From contig CAUYUJ010004324.1 in NCBI GenBank assembly GCA_963575745.1, forward strand, positions 151,565-215,564: a DNA stretch of 64,000 bases, given 5' to 3'. Below, in pieces: positions 54,571-64,000 of the stretch. The DNA comes from Prorocentrum cordatum (taxonomy: Eukaryota > Sar > Dinophyceae > Prorocentrales > Prorocentraceae). Position 1 is the stretch's first letter. Every line of letters begins with the position of its first letter. The position numbers and the translations under genes were made by a program. The notes beneath the pieces are model-generated. The model saw nothing but the letters and a program-made list of their open reading frames with translations, did not search any database and was not told the origin of the DNA.

Positions 54571-57205
54571 ATGGCCTCAGGGCCTTTTTCTTGTGTGAAT
54601 GTATCACTGCGCTCTGTTATTTTCGTGTGTGTTCTGATTACTGGAATGGCTGACCAGATTATCCAGAGGCCTGTTCGGAGAGGAGGCGACCTTGCAGTGG
54701 CGAGGCAGGCCGCTCAAGAAGCAGCTAAGCGACGACGGCTCGAGAGACAGGACCTCCATGATTTCTTAGCAGCACTGAAGGCTCCACCAGAGGTCAAAGC
54801 AGATGATGACACTGCGACAATACTGCTCCAGCCACCGTTGATCTACCATGTGGGCCGCGCACTTGCGCTATGCCGATCCCGTAGCCAGTCAGCCACACTT
54901 GATCAAGACGACGACACCATCAATGTGTATGATATTATGTTTGGCACTTCTGCTATCGATTTGTCATTTGCTACCCGGACGGCCCAAGCTGCTTTCACAC
55001 AGGTGGGCCGCAATACAGTGGCCAAGCTTGGACGACTACTGGCGGCGTCCACATTCATGATCGACAGGTGTCGCCGCAGAACGCTGGCGAGTGCAATGTT
55101 CAATGATGTTCGGGTCCGCAACCTTCTCGTGGTAGATTCAGTGGGGTACGACGAGACACCTCTCACGCTCAGAGGCAGCAGGGGCCGCTACAAAGAGCTC
55201 GACATTGACCACGGTGTGTTGCCGAATTGCGTGCTGGCCCTCCTGCCGACCAACAGGGCGAGCGTCCCCACCAAGTTGTTCCAGACGCAACAAGAATATG
55301 CAATGCTACTGGGCACTGATGACGATGCTGGCCACACGCGCTACACGATTATGACTGGGGTGGTCGCTTCGCATATTCAGCCTCTGCACAGAAATACGCC
55401 AGGGTGTATATTTGCCGCGCTGCGGGAGACATCGGCAGCGACACTACCAGAATGCCATTTCGAGACGTGCACGCGGGTGGCCTCCGTCGGCCGCCACCCG
55501 AGCAACCTTGTTGTAGAACGGAGGATATCTCGACACATGATGTACAAATTTTCGCAATGGGCGCCGCTGTTATTCCCGTGCGAGCAACACATGTTGCAGT
55601 CAGCCCGAATCCTCGCCACATGGCGGTTCAACGGCGCCATCAGTGGAATGATCAATTTAGTATTATCGCTCAACATCCAAGCTCATATGGATACATTCCG
55701 TCAGTGTCTCGTGGACACGCTGCGGTCCAGGTGCACGATCATCCATGAGCGGCCCAGCTTGGAGGTTGAGAAGCGCAGGAAGCTCATCTTACGTTGGTTC
55801 ATCAACAGGAAGGCAGACACGCACACGGTGGTGCGCGCTTTGCTGGAGACATTGGCGACAGGGAATTGGGACTCCCCGCGCCTCGAGATCTATGTGCCCC
55901 CAGCTGAGCCATTCGACCAGGACCAGCTCTACGAGTTGGTATCCCGTGGAATCGCCAGAGCAATTTCGTATCGTAACTTCTCGATGTACCAGAGGAAGAA
56001 GTGGATGGGCGGCGACGAGGCCTGCTGCGACGTCGCCATCCCTCTGCTCCTGACGACGGATCTTCTCAAGGACGCCTACAACCTATTCCGTCGCCGCGCC
56101 GGCGGGCATGTCCACGCAGCCCCAGTCGATGCGCCCGCTGCTGGGGCCGACCTGCCCGTGCTGATGGACGAGGCGGGGGCTGAGGAGGCAGCGGCGGCCG
56201 AGGATTGGCACGGCACAAACAAGCCCAAACGAAAACACAACGTGCTCCGAACACACCGCAAAACAATTGTTCCATTGCAGGCACAAGTGCGGGGTGTTTG
56301 GAGCACGCGTGCGCGTTCGTTTGCTTTTGCTTGCGCCGCCCAGGACGATCCCAATTACGACCCCAGGGGCAAGGCGCCAATTGCAGCGTGGGCGCAGGAG
56401 GTGGCGAAAAAGAGGAGGATCGCACAGGACTGGCTGTCTGGCACCCGCGGGTGCGCCCCGTGTTCACAGGTCGTCGCGCTCAAGATGATACTCAGCGTCG
56501 TGCAGACGATGCAGGCAGAAGAATTATTCATCGGGTCAAAAAAATGGGAGCAGAGAGAACGAGCTGCGGCTGCGCGTCGGGCCAGGAGTGGCACTTCAGG
56601 CATCCTGCGGGACTACCCGATCATCGTGCACAGCCGTGGCGACCTCGAGACTAGAGCTTTCCGCCGCTTGAGAACGCTGCTCTTCTGTCCAACAATTTGG
56701 CTTGTGCTCCGCGAGACAGAGCTCACGAACAAGCTAAAGGTTGACGTATTCACAGGGTTGTGTGCCGCTGGAGCTCTCATCGAGAAATTACTCGCGCTGC
56801 CGCACACGCAGCCTCCCTTCAGTCTCTTCATGGTGCTCGCCCAACCGGGGCTGGCGGGTGCCATTCAGGCCACGCCCGCGCGCCAGTTGGACGCACGGTC
56901 TCGGCGGTTCCTTGCAGCCAACGACCTCGGCACAGTTGTGGCGCGGCTGAAGCTGCTCGTCCACGCGTTGGTTATCCACCTCAACACGGACAGGCTCGAG
57001 GTCGACAACAGCCACCTCAGGAGAATCGTTACGAAGCACGTTCAGTGCCCCCAGCCATGCACGATGGACCTGAGCAGCAGATGGATGGGGACGGCAGTGC
57101 GTCAACATCGAGAAGTGCCTCTCAGCGGCCCCGCTGGCCACCGACCATCCAACGTCGACCAGGGCGACGACCTTCCAGCGAGGCCCCCTCCGCTGGGCTT
57201 TTTTT

Positions 57206-57250
<45 letters not shown>

Positions 57251-57285
57251 CTTTTTTTTATTTTTTTTTTTTTACTTTTTTTTTT

Positions 57286-57330
<45 letters not shown>

Positions 57331-58424
57331 CTTTTTTTTTTTTTTTTAATTTTATTTTTTCAGGCGGCGGAGCTTGGAGGGCATTCGTGAGGCATTCGGG
57401 ATCGAACGACCTCAGGGAGGTCGGGAGGCTCTACCGCGCGCTGCAGGACACTGTCGGCGACGAGCTCCTCGAGACCTGCATCAAGGAAGGCCGCGAAGCC
57501 GCTGAGCGGAGGCGGAGCGGCCGCAGGGGCAACGCCTTTGGGCCATCGCGGAGGGACGTGGAGCGCCAGAAGTTCAAGGCGTCCCTCGCGAACAGAGTGG
57601 CGGCTGGCGGGGGGCAAGCTATGGACCCTGCACTAGACAGGCTCATGGAGGACGCAGTGTTGCACCAATACACGACGGATGAGACGATTGCTCTTGCGAA
57701 TGGAATTCGAAAGTCAGCAGTGGCCCACCGCATCGCAGCTGAGAAAGCAGACGCTAAGGCACTTCATGATTTCAGAGCTGAGCATTCTCCAGGTTGGCGC
57801 CAAGCTTTGTGCCGTGACTGCTGCGCATTGCAGCCGCTCGCATCCAGCATGCACGCCGAGCCTGGGCCGCTGCCTGGCGTCGTCCACCTCCGCCATGACA
57901 TACAGGCCTCTGCAGAGGATGCTCGGGATCTGGTGTCGTACATGCGTGCGATCGGGGGTTCCCAGACGGACCTGGCGCAGGCGATCGAGGACCGCTGGTC
58001 GTTCATGCACAGGACGTACGCCGACGACGCCGAAGACGAGAAGTACGAGTCCTCGGACGACGGGGAGTTCTACCACGGCGAATGCTGGGGCTACGGCATC
58101 TGTCTCTGTGGCCCTAGGGGCGACATCGTGTGGGAGCTGCGGAACTCTATGTTGCTCGCTCTCCGCACCGCGTTCCCGCGGCAGGCAGAGCATGCGTCGA
58201 GGCGCAAGTTGTTGAAGGTGACGGGGGGTCTTGGCAAATTGGGTGTCTTTGTGGGTTGGCTGAAAGCAACAGAGATGATTTCTATGGTAGGTCGATGTTG
58301 CACGGGCGACTTGCGTGATCCGCCGACCCCCCATTACACGACTGTATCAACATCGGTCGACGGTGCGCGTGGGGCGTGGGCCACATCACCCCGCCAGGAA
58401 CAGTGGCCATATCGATGCCAATAG
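54571..58424 (+). CDS. large unidentified protein, two exons joined across a poly-T intron
   Basis: Exon 1 (54571-57196) and exon 2 (57364-58424) join in frame to about 1228 residues. The ATG at 54571 is first; the ATG at 54646 (MADQIIQRPVRRGG) is a plausible alternative. Visible parts: a basic N-terminal stretch (AKRRRLERQ, about 47-55), a mixed alpha-helical body (NIQAHMDTFRQCLVDTLRSR near 370), an Ala/Glu-rich linker followed by KPKRKHN (about 551), CAPCSQV (about 628), and in exon 2 an acidic segment (DDAEDEKYESSDDGEFYHGE, about 1095-1115) before Cys-containing GYGICLCG. No known catalytic motif was found. The basic clusters could be nuclear signals (inference). I do not recognise the family. 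An alternative view is two separate remnants divided by the T tract. Confidence 0.68.
57197..57363 (+). other. poly-T intron with GC-AG ends
   Basis: The 5' boundary is CGCTGG|GCTTTTTT and the 3' boundary TTTTTTCAG|GCGGCGG. Almost all bases between are T, with scattered A, C and G. Its 167-base length restores the reading frame exactly. GC at the 5' splice site is common in dinoflagellates. AG|GC at 57182/57183 would not keep frame. Long T runs are prone to assembly length errors, so the exact length is uncertain. Confidence 0.55.
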
Positions 58425-58466
58425 TAGCGTCCTTGATGCTACTATTGGTATCGTTATGGCCACTGT
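58400..58466. repeat. 29-bp-arm inverted repeat (hairpin), 9-base loop
   Basis: ACAGTGGCCATATCGATGCC and onward (58400-58428) pairs with 58438-58466 with two mismatches; the loop is GTCCTTGAT. It begins within the last codons of the large gene, whose stop lies at 58422-58424. It could be a foldback element or a stem in the 3' end of the transcript. Confidence 0.8.
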
Positions 58467-58900
58467 GTGTAACGCCAGTTGGAACTAGACTGAGGTACAA
58501 CACGTGGGCGAAACTGTACATGCACTGGTTTGGCACTGCACGCGCGCGCGCAATCAGGAGGAGGAGGGGGGAGGCAGAGAAAAGGGGAGGGCGAGAGAGT
58601 TCAGGGGCAGGGGCAGGGGCAAACACAGGAGGATGCGCTGAGTAAAGTTCTGGCCGCGCAGCGTGGGCAGAACTTCACTCGTCCAGAACTCTCGCTTTCT
58701 GAGTGTGGGAGGAGGAAGAGGGGGAGGAGGAGGAGGAGGAGGAGGAGGAGCAGGAGGAACATCATCAGCAGCGCGGGCAGGACGGGGAGGAGGAGGTGCA
58801 GCTGCAGGGGCAGGATCATGAGGAGGAGGAGGGGGAGTACGTTTCACGACAGTTGCATTATGGCCGCACGCGGCGTCGGGCTGCGTATGCCCTCTGCGTC
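58467..58900. repeat. GGA microsatellites, no supported gene
   Basis: GGA/GGG tracts lie at 58556-58625 and 58705-58825, separated by sequence with no recognised gene. ACTTTACTCAGCGCA-type pieces near 58640 and AGTTCTGG/CCAGAACT near 58647 and 58683 form a short inverted repeat. Confidence 0.6.
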
Positions 58901-59065
58901 CAGTTACCCTCAGCTACATGCAGTTACAAGTTACCTTCAGTTATGCTAAGCCTCACCCAAATACATTCAGTCCCTCGCAGTTACACTCAGTTATACTCAG
59001 TGCCCCCAGTTCCATTCAACTCCCCCCAAGTATGTTCAGATCCCCCCACTTACATTCCGTTTACG
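58901..59065 (+). repeat. degenerate AGTTACACTCAGTT-type short tandem repeat
   Basis: AGTTAC, TCAGTTA and TTCAGT units recur every 10-15 bases over about 150 bases. No gene. Confidence 0.6.
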
Positions 59066-59539
59066 CCACCTGCGTTGAGCGTTTCGTTATCACACCTCGC
59101 TTCTCTCAACCGCACGCGTTTCCAGATGCAAGCAACTGGTGGGGAACCTGAATGCAGCAGCGGGCACCTCACTATCAACGCCTTCCTTCGCCCGCAAGTG
59201 CCCCTCTTTCTTCGGCTATATCGCCTCATTCTTCCTCCTCCCCATACTTGCCTGCGGCCGTTGGTGCAATGATATGTGGGGAAGCAGATGATACCAACAT
59301 CGACATCATTACCAGCATCATCATCACCCTCGTCCTTACCCGCGCTGTCATCATCACCATCATGACCATCAACCTCATCATCGCTATCATCGGCGTCATT
59401 GCATTGCTGCCGAACCGCCACTGTCGCCGTCACGGTACAATCGTCTGAATGGGGCTGCGGGCACCCACGCGCCCGCGCCGTGGAAATGCCCAGCAAGGGA
59501 ATTATGTATACCATTGCTCTTTGTACATAGCTTACCATG
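59066..59539. other. no supported gene
   Basis: Mixed-composition sequence passing into the ATC/GTC tract. CATCATCACC pieces start at about 59300. Confidence 0.4.
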
Positions 59540-60346
59540 TGCCATCGTCATCGCCATCGTGATCGTCAGCATCGTCGTTATCGTTGCCACCACCATCGTC
59601 ATAGTCGCCACGGTCACCATCATCATCATTATTGCGATCGCCACCGTCGTCAGCATCGTCGTCGGCATCGTCGCTGCCATCGACGTCGTGGCCGCCGACG
59701 TCCTGCCAGGTCGCCAATTGCGTCGCCATCACCATCGTCGCCCGCCCTCCACCCCCCCCGCAGCACTTCTTCATCTTCGCCATCGCCGCCGCGGCCTTCG
59801 TCGCCATCGCCGTCATCATCGCTATTGCGATCGCCATCGTCATCGCCAGCATCGTCGTTGGCATCGTCACCAAAATCTCCACCACCGCTATCAGCATCAA
59901 CATCATCAGCATCGCCATCGGCGCCGTCGTCGCCGTCGTCGCCGACGTCCTGCCAACTCGTCATCTGCGTCGCCACCGTCGTCGTCCATCCTCATCCTGC
60001 TCCCCATCACGCCACCGTCGTCATCATCGTCACTGTCCCCGTCATTTTCGTCGGCGCCGTCATCGGCATCACTCTCGTCATCGCCACCCTCGCCATAGCC
60101 AACATCGCCCTAATCGTCATTATTGCAGCCATCATCGCCGTCACCGTCGCGGCCCTGACCATCGTCATCATTATTATGGTCGCCATCGCCATCGTCGCCG
60201 TCAGCGTCACAAACGCAATCGATAGTATACGGGCTATCATCATGGGCATCACCACTGCCATCGTCGTCGCTGTCGCCGTCGCCAGGCCAACTCGCCATCT
60301 TCGTCGCCGTCGCCGCCCCCACCCCCACCCCTGCTCTTCCTCCTGC

Positions 60347-60575
60347 TCATCCTCCTGTCTCTCCCCCACCCGTGCCCCTCCAACCCACTTCTCCCGAACT
60401 GCCCTCCCAAGGCGTGCGATGGCACCCCCTCATCTCGGCCAGGCGCTTCGCATGCGCCTGCTCAATATGGGAGGCTGCCCAAAGCGCATCCAAGGCGTCC
60501 GTAAACCGAGCCGCGTCGAGCTCAACGGGCCCCCAAGATGCACCCGTAAGGTCACCGAACAGAGCCCCTGAGAAG
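60347..60575 (-). CDS. possible minus-strand exon next to a homopolymer tract, unidentified
   Basis: The minus strand reads GALFGDLTGASWGPVELDAA, RFTDALDALWAASHIEQAHA and KRLAEMRGCHRTPWEG, a convincing helical peptide. Just upstream on that strand is a long poly-A (poly-T on plus) followed by CCTCTTCTCAG, a good 3' splice site. It would thus be an exon after an A-rich intron. The plus strand is also open here, so the strand is not certain. No family recognised. Confidence 0.35.
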
Positions 60576-60579
60576 AGGT

Positions 60580-60618
60580 TTTTTTTTTTTTTTTTTTTAT
60601 TTTTTTTTTTTTTTTTTT

Positions 60619-60654
<36 letters not shown>

Positions 60655-60706
60655 CTTTTCTTGTTTTTTTTTTTTTTTTTTTTTTTTTTTTTGTTTTTTT
60701 TTTTTT

Positions 60707-60757
<51 letters not shown>

Positions 60758-60767
60758 CTTTTTTTTT

Positions 60768-60800
<33 letters not shown>
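60580..60800. repeat. ~220-bp poly-T tract
   Basis: Almost all T, with single A, C or G interruptions, bounded by GAGAAGAGG on the left and TTTTCAAGCGAGG on the right. It resembles the T-rich intron at 57197-57363, but coding evidence beside it favours the minus strand. Confidence 0.9.
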
Positions 60801-61915
60801 CAAGCGAGGGGCATTGCCAACTGAGGCGTTGCCGACGCCACCGTTGTCATCGTCGGCATCGCCACCGTCCTTCTTGACGCCCCCACCGTAGTCATCATCG
60901 GTATCGTCGTCATCGCAGTCATTGCCAAAACCGTCATCAATGTTGTGCCATCGTCACTGCCACCACCATCATCACCAACATATGTATCACAATTGCTATC
61001 GTCGTCGTCATCGCCTTCCTGCCGAACCGCCGCCGTCGCCATGTGGCGGTTGCCTGTATGGGACTGCAGGCGTCGTGCCCCGTGGTAAACTTTAGAAGAG
61101 GACATGTAGTACCAAACTAACTCGGTGTACATAATATCCTCCGTGCCATCGTCATCGGCATCGTGATTGGAGTCGTCGTTATCGTCGTTCTCATCATCGT
61201 CATACTCGCCAGCGTCACCATCACCATCATCGCCATGATCGTCCCCGTCGTCGTGGTTAGCCATTGTCGCCGCAATTGTCTTCAGTACCATCAGTATCAT
61301 CATTATGATCACCACCGTCGCCATCTTCGCTATCGTCGCCATCGGCCTTATCATCGTCATCAGCATAACCCTCATCTTCATCGCCATCGGCCTCGTCGCC
61401 ACCGTCGTCCTGTCAACTCGTCATGGGTGTCGCCATCGTCAGCATCACCCTCCTGTCCCTCATGATCACGGCACCTTCGTCATCATCGGCATCGTCCTAG
61501 CCCCGTCGCCATCGTCGTCAGTATCGTCACCGTCATCATGATCCGAACCGCCGCATCCACCATCAACATCGTCATCGTCCTCGGCATCATCATCGGCATT
61601 ATCGTCGTGGCCGCAATCGTTCTTGTCATCGTCGTCGTAGTCGCAGCCGCCATCATCACCATGCTCATCGACATTGCCGCCGCCGTCGTCGCCAGCACCG
61701 TTGTCGGCATCGCCATCACAATCGTCATCCTCATGGGCATCATCATCATCGTCGTCGCCGTCGTCACCGCCATCGCCATATCCCGCGCCATCACTATCAC
61801 CGTCACCATCCCCGTCACCGTCACCGCCGTCGCCATCGTCGCCGTCGTCGCCACCGCCAGCATCAACGCCATCGCCGCCGCCATCGTCGCCATCGTCGTC
61901 GCCACCGTCGTAGCA

Positions 61916-62584
61916 TCGACGTCTCGCATCTTGTGTCACGACAAGGGCCATGGGGGGGGAATTCTGTACACGAGAATTATGTTGTACAGGATTTCGCCAT
62001 TTCGGGTTTTCCACGGGGGGGGGCTACAGCCCCGCTCGGATCGATTGCAGCGCGGCGCATGTCCGAAACCTGCTGGGCATATCAACTTCGAACGTGCGGC
62101 AGTGTGGTGCATGTTTGGGGGCTGCGTGCAACTAGGCTTAACTGGACGGGTGTCAGTGCAACTAAGTATAACTAGGTGTAATTGTTGTGCTGCGCCGCAC
62201 CACCGCACGACCTACCATGTAATAGTCGTGCATTGGCCAACCCACCAAAGAGTCCCATGCCGCCAATGCGTCCTCCAGGACGGCCTCGTCGTTGCTAGAT
62301 TCGAATGTTCCTTGCTCGGCGGCGCAGAGTCCGAGGGCGAGCTCGCTGAATTTTGGGGCTTGGCATATGATTCCAGATTCTGGCATGTTAGTTTCATGTC
62401 GCTGTCGCCCTTCGAGCCTGAGATGCAACTGATGGAGCTTGCCACCGAGACTGAGTCAACGGGCGCTGCCGCGAGCGCAGCCGAGATCGCTTTGAAGGCA
62501 GTGTGGTTTAAAGCAGGTCTGCTCTCAAACAGCCCCCGTAGTTTCTATAAGATTTGGCCCCCAGCCTTTCGGCATTCTAAGTGA
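61916..62584 (+). CDS. coding-like segment related to the 62.9 kb exon, unidentified
   Basis: The plus strand to the stop at 62584 includes FECSLLGGAESEGELAEFWG, LAYDSRFWHVSFMSLSPFEP and EIALKAVWFKAGLLSNSPRS. The central piece resembles the exon at 62867 (VADTFETNLRWDVSFMEIQS), suggesting a duplicated and diverged exon. The minus strand over 62428-62162 is also protein-like (VLEDALAAWDSLVGWPMHDY), so the strand call is weak. No domain is recognised. Confidence 0.3.
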   Translation, partial: STSRILCHDKGHGGGILYTRIMLYRISPFRVFHGGGLQPRSDRLQRGACPKPAGHINFERAAVWCMFGGCVQLGLTGRVSVQLSITRCNCCAAPHHRTTYHVIVVHWPTHQRVPCRQCVLQDGLVVARFECSLLGGAESEGELAEFWGLAYDSRFWHVSFMSLSPFEPEMQLMELATETESTGAAASAAEIALKAVWFKAGLLSNSPRSFYKIWPPAFRHSK

Positions 62585-62866
62585 TCAATGTGCTAATTAG
62601 TGCCTGGGCAGATCGCACGCTCGAGCATATGGATACTGCGCACCACCACTACAACGCACCACGCGTCCGTGCATACACAGCATGCGCACGACTTTACCAC
62701 TAACGTTTGGACGTGTACCACAATGCACCATAACAATCGTTACAACGCACGCGCGCTTAGCTGCCTACTAGTAACTAGTACACTGTGTAGGCGTGTAGAC
62801 ATATGGGCGATAGACAGAGCACGCGTGCGCCTGTGATGTGGGTCCAATCGTGTTTGCCCTGTCCCA
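62585..62866. other. possible intron or spacer before the terminal exon
   Basis: AT-richer sequence with CAACGCAC pieces. It ends in TTGCCCTGTCCCAG, a plausible pyrimidine tract and 3' splice site for the exon at 62867. Confidence 0.4.
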
Positions 62867-63463
62867 GAGCAGGCTGTTGGCGAGTGGCGCAACCTGTGCC
62901 GCGTGGCCGACACATTCGAGACGAATCTGCGGTGGGATGTTTCTTTCATGGAGATCCAGTCGCATTCTCGCCCTGTGCCTCAGTTCCAGCCAGGCGTGGT
63001 GTTGGCGCGGCCCTTTGCCTCGCCCGCTGCTGGTGTTCAGGTGTGGCCCGCGCGGCCGCGGCCGCGAGGGCGCGGCGCTGGCCGCGGACGCGTTCGCGGT
63101 CGAGGAGAGGGCCGCGGGTGCGGCGGCCGCGGGCGAGGCCGTGGCGCAGCGGCCCAGGCCCACCGCGCTGCTCCTGGCAACGGCGACGAGGGCCCCTTCG
63201 AGGACTCGCTGGGCCCCGTCCCCATTGCCGACGCGGGGCCCGACGCCGAGGACGACCGCGACGAGGCGCTCTCGTCGAGTTCTGGTGCGTCTTCGGCCAG
63301 CGGCAGGCCACCGTATCGAGAGATGAACTCAGACGAGGAGTGGGAGTTGTTCGGCCCAGACAGCCCCGACTCCGCCGACGCCGTCGAGGGGCCTCAGGGG
63401 CCCGATGCGCCGAGTGGCGGCTCTCATCGTTCATCGCAGGAGCTGTCTGGGGTCTGGGGTTGA
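62867..63463 (+). CDS. RG-rich and acidic C-terminal exon of an unidentified gene
   Basis: From 62867 the frame reads EQAVGEWRNLCRVADTFETN then LRWDVSFMEIQSHSRPVPQF, followed by a basic Arg/Gly-rich region (PRPRGRGAGRGRVRGRGEGR, about 63048-63110). It ends with an acidic, serine-rich tail (EDDRDEALSSSSGASSASG, later NSDEEWELFGPDSPDSADA) and a stop at 63461-63463. RG-rich segments often bind RNA, and acidic tails are common in nucleic-acid proteins, but this is only composition. The only in-frame ATG at the start is at 62948. An upstream pyrimidine tract plus CAG suggests a spliced terminal exon. No family recognised. Confidence 0.5.
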   Translation, partial: EQAVGEWRNLCRVADTFETNLRWDVSFMEIQSHSRPVPQFQPGVVLARPFASPAAGVQVWPARPRPRGRGAGRGRVRGRGEGRGCGGRGRGRGAAAQAHRAAPGNGDEGPFEDSLGPVPIADAGPDAEDDRDEALSSSSGASSASGRPPYREMNSDEEWELFGPDSPDSADAVEGPQGPDAPSGGSHRSSQELSGVWG

Positions 63464-64000
63464 GGATTGGGGGATGTGTGACGTAATGCATCGGGTCGTG
63501 GTGATAAGTTCGATCTTATGTCTTATGCAATGAGTTCTAATTTTATTGGTCCGAGCTCTTGAGATGCCGCCCTGGTAATACATAGCGCGCATGAGAGAAT
63601 TCGGTGTGTAACCACATATAGTCCCACTCCCACGCGAGCGTGCACGTGTTCCAACTGCACAACATATGCCCTCAAACAGTGTTTGCACGCGTCTTGGGAC
63701 TTGGGGCCTCTTGGGTTGACCAAGCTTACGGTTTCAAAGGTCGGCCGTGCGTTGGCGCGCCCGGAACGCCCGCCCAGGAGGCGCCCGTTTGCGCAAGGCG
63801 GGTTTGCGATTGCATCGCCTTCGTGCCATAGCATAGCGCATGGCACCTTTCCCTCCCCTCCCCCTCGCACCTGCTTTCCCTCGCCTCTGCCCTTCCCTCC
63901 CTGCTTCCTCCTTTCACCCTTTTCCTGACCACTCCCCTCGCCCGCCCCTCCCTCGCCCTCTCCCCCCGCTCCCCCCCTCCCTTCGCCGCGATGCAATCGA
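63464..64000. other. no supported gene
   Basis: After the terminal exon the sequence is AT-richer to about 63640. 63840-64000 is a pyrimidine-rich CCCTC tract. Nothing recognised. Confidence 0.45.

Larger units (their letters stand above)
59540..61915. repeat. 2.4-kb degenerate ATC/GTC trinucleotide tract (interrupted)
   Basis: GTCATC, GCCATC, GTCGTC and ACCATC triplets run with phase shifts from 59540 to 60300 and from 60840 to 61915, interrupted by 60347-60580 and a T tract. On the minus strand it reads as Asp/Gly/Ala-rich and on the plus strand as Ile/Val/Ala/Thr-rich, so the long frames on both strands are products of the repeat. Confidence 0.85.

Noticed and set aside
54571-57390. 939-residue protein ending in polyphenylalanine
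   Set aside because: The phenylalanine tail is the poly-T tract read through. Splicing across it joins two protein-like parts in frame.

Overview
The window looks like dinoflagellate nuclear DNA. The strongest evidence is at 42256-42277, which matches all 22 bases of the dinoflagellate spliced leader (DinoSL: starts TCCGTAGCC, ends GGCTCAAG). Degraded DinoSL-like sequences lie at 3584-3606 and 54477-54495. The GC-rich base composition, low gene density, abundant simple repeats, a short CCCTAAA-type telomere-like stretch and a likely GC-AG intron all fit. The species cannot be fixed from the sequence alone; a Prorocentrum-like genome is a guess.

The best gene is an intact, intronless 519-residue sugar transporter of the SUT/SLC45 type (42374-43933). 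It sits inside a complete retroposed mRNA: a 15-bp target-site duplication (42241-42255 = 44978-44992), then the spliced leader directly at the left junction, a 5' UTR with no ATG, the CDS, a ~1-kb 3' UTR, and A7TAT directly at the right junction. The insertion splits one unit of a ~280-bp tandem repeat, and the rest of that unit resumes at 44993. A trans-spliced message was therefore reverse transcribed and inserted as a full-length cDNA.

The second substantial gene is 54571-58424 (+), about 1228 residues in two exons joined in frame across a 167-bp intron made almost only of T. Its family is not recognised. Other coding material is fragmentary: a zinc-ribbon-like gene remnant behind a spliced-leader relict (3735-4447), coding-like exons with an ~800-bp tandem duplication (27020-29320), an ankyrin fragment (32318-32520), an exon at 33619-33765, minus-strand remnants at 47319-47567 and 48289-49189, a broken minus-strand coiled-coil ORF (51507-52622), and an RG-rich/acidic terminal exon (62867-63463).

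Most of the rest is repetitive. Tandem arrays have unit lengths of 42 bp (1-250), ~85 bp (18230-19010), 131/140 bp (21331-23015), ~88 bp (24560-25985), 73 bp (40930-41695), ~155 bp (46300-47178) and ~104 bp (49160-50350). Long microsatellites occur throughout, notably GAT (9770-10290), TGTA/TGCA (15084-15300), GGT+GT (31786-32212), CCG (45498-45810) and a 2.4-kb ATC/GTC tract (59540-61915). Foldback elements resembling MITEs are at 2717-2869, 9188-9354, 20293-20441, 36810-36948 and 58400-58466; the first two have flanking target duplications. No operon-like organisation, rRNA, convincing tRNA or CRISPR array was seen.
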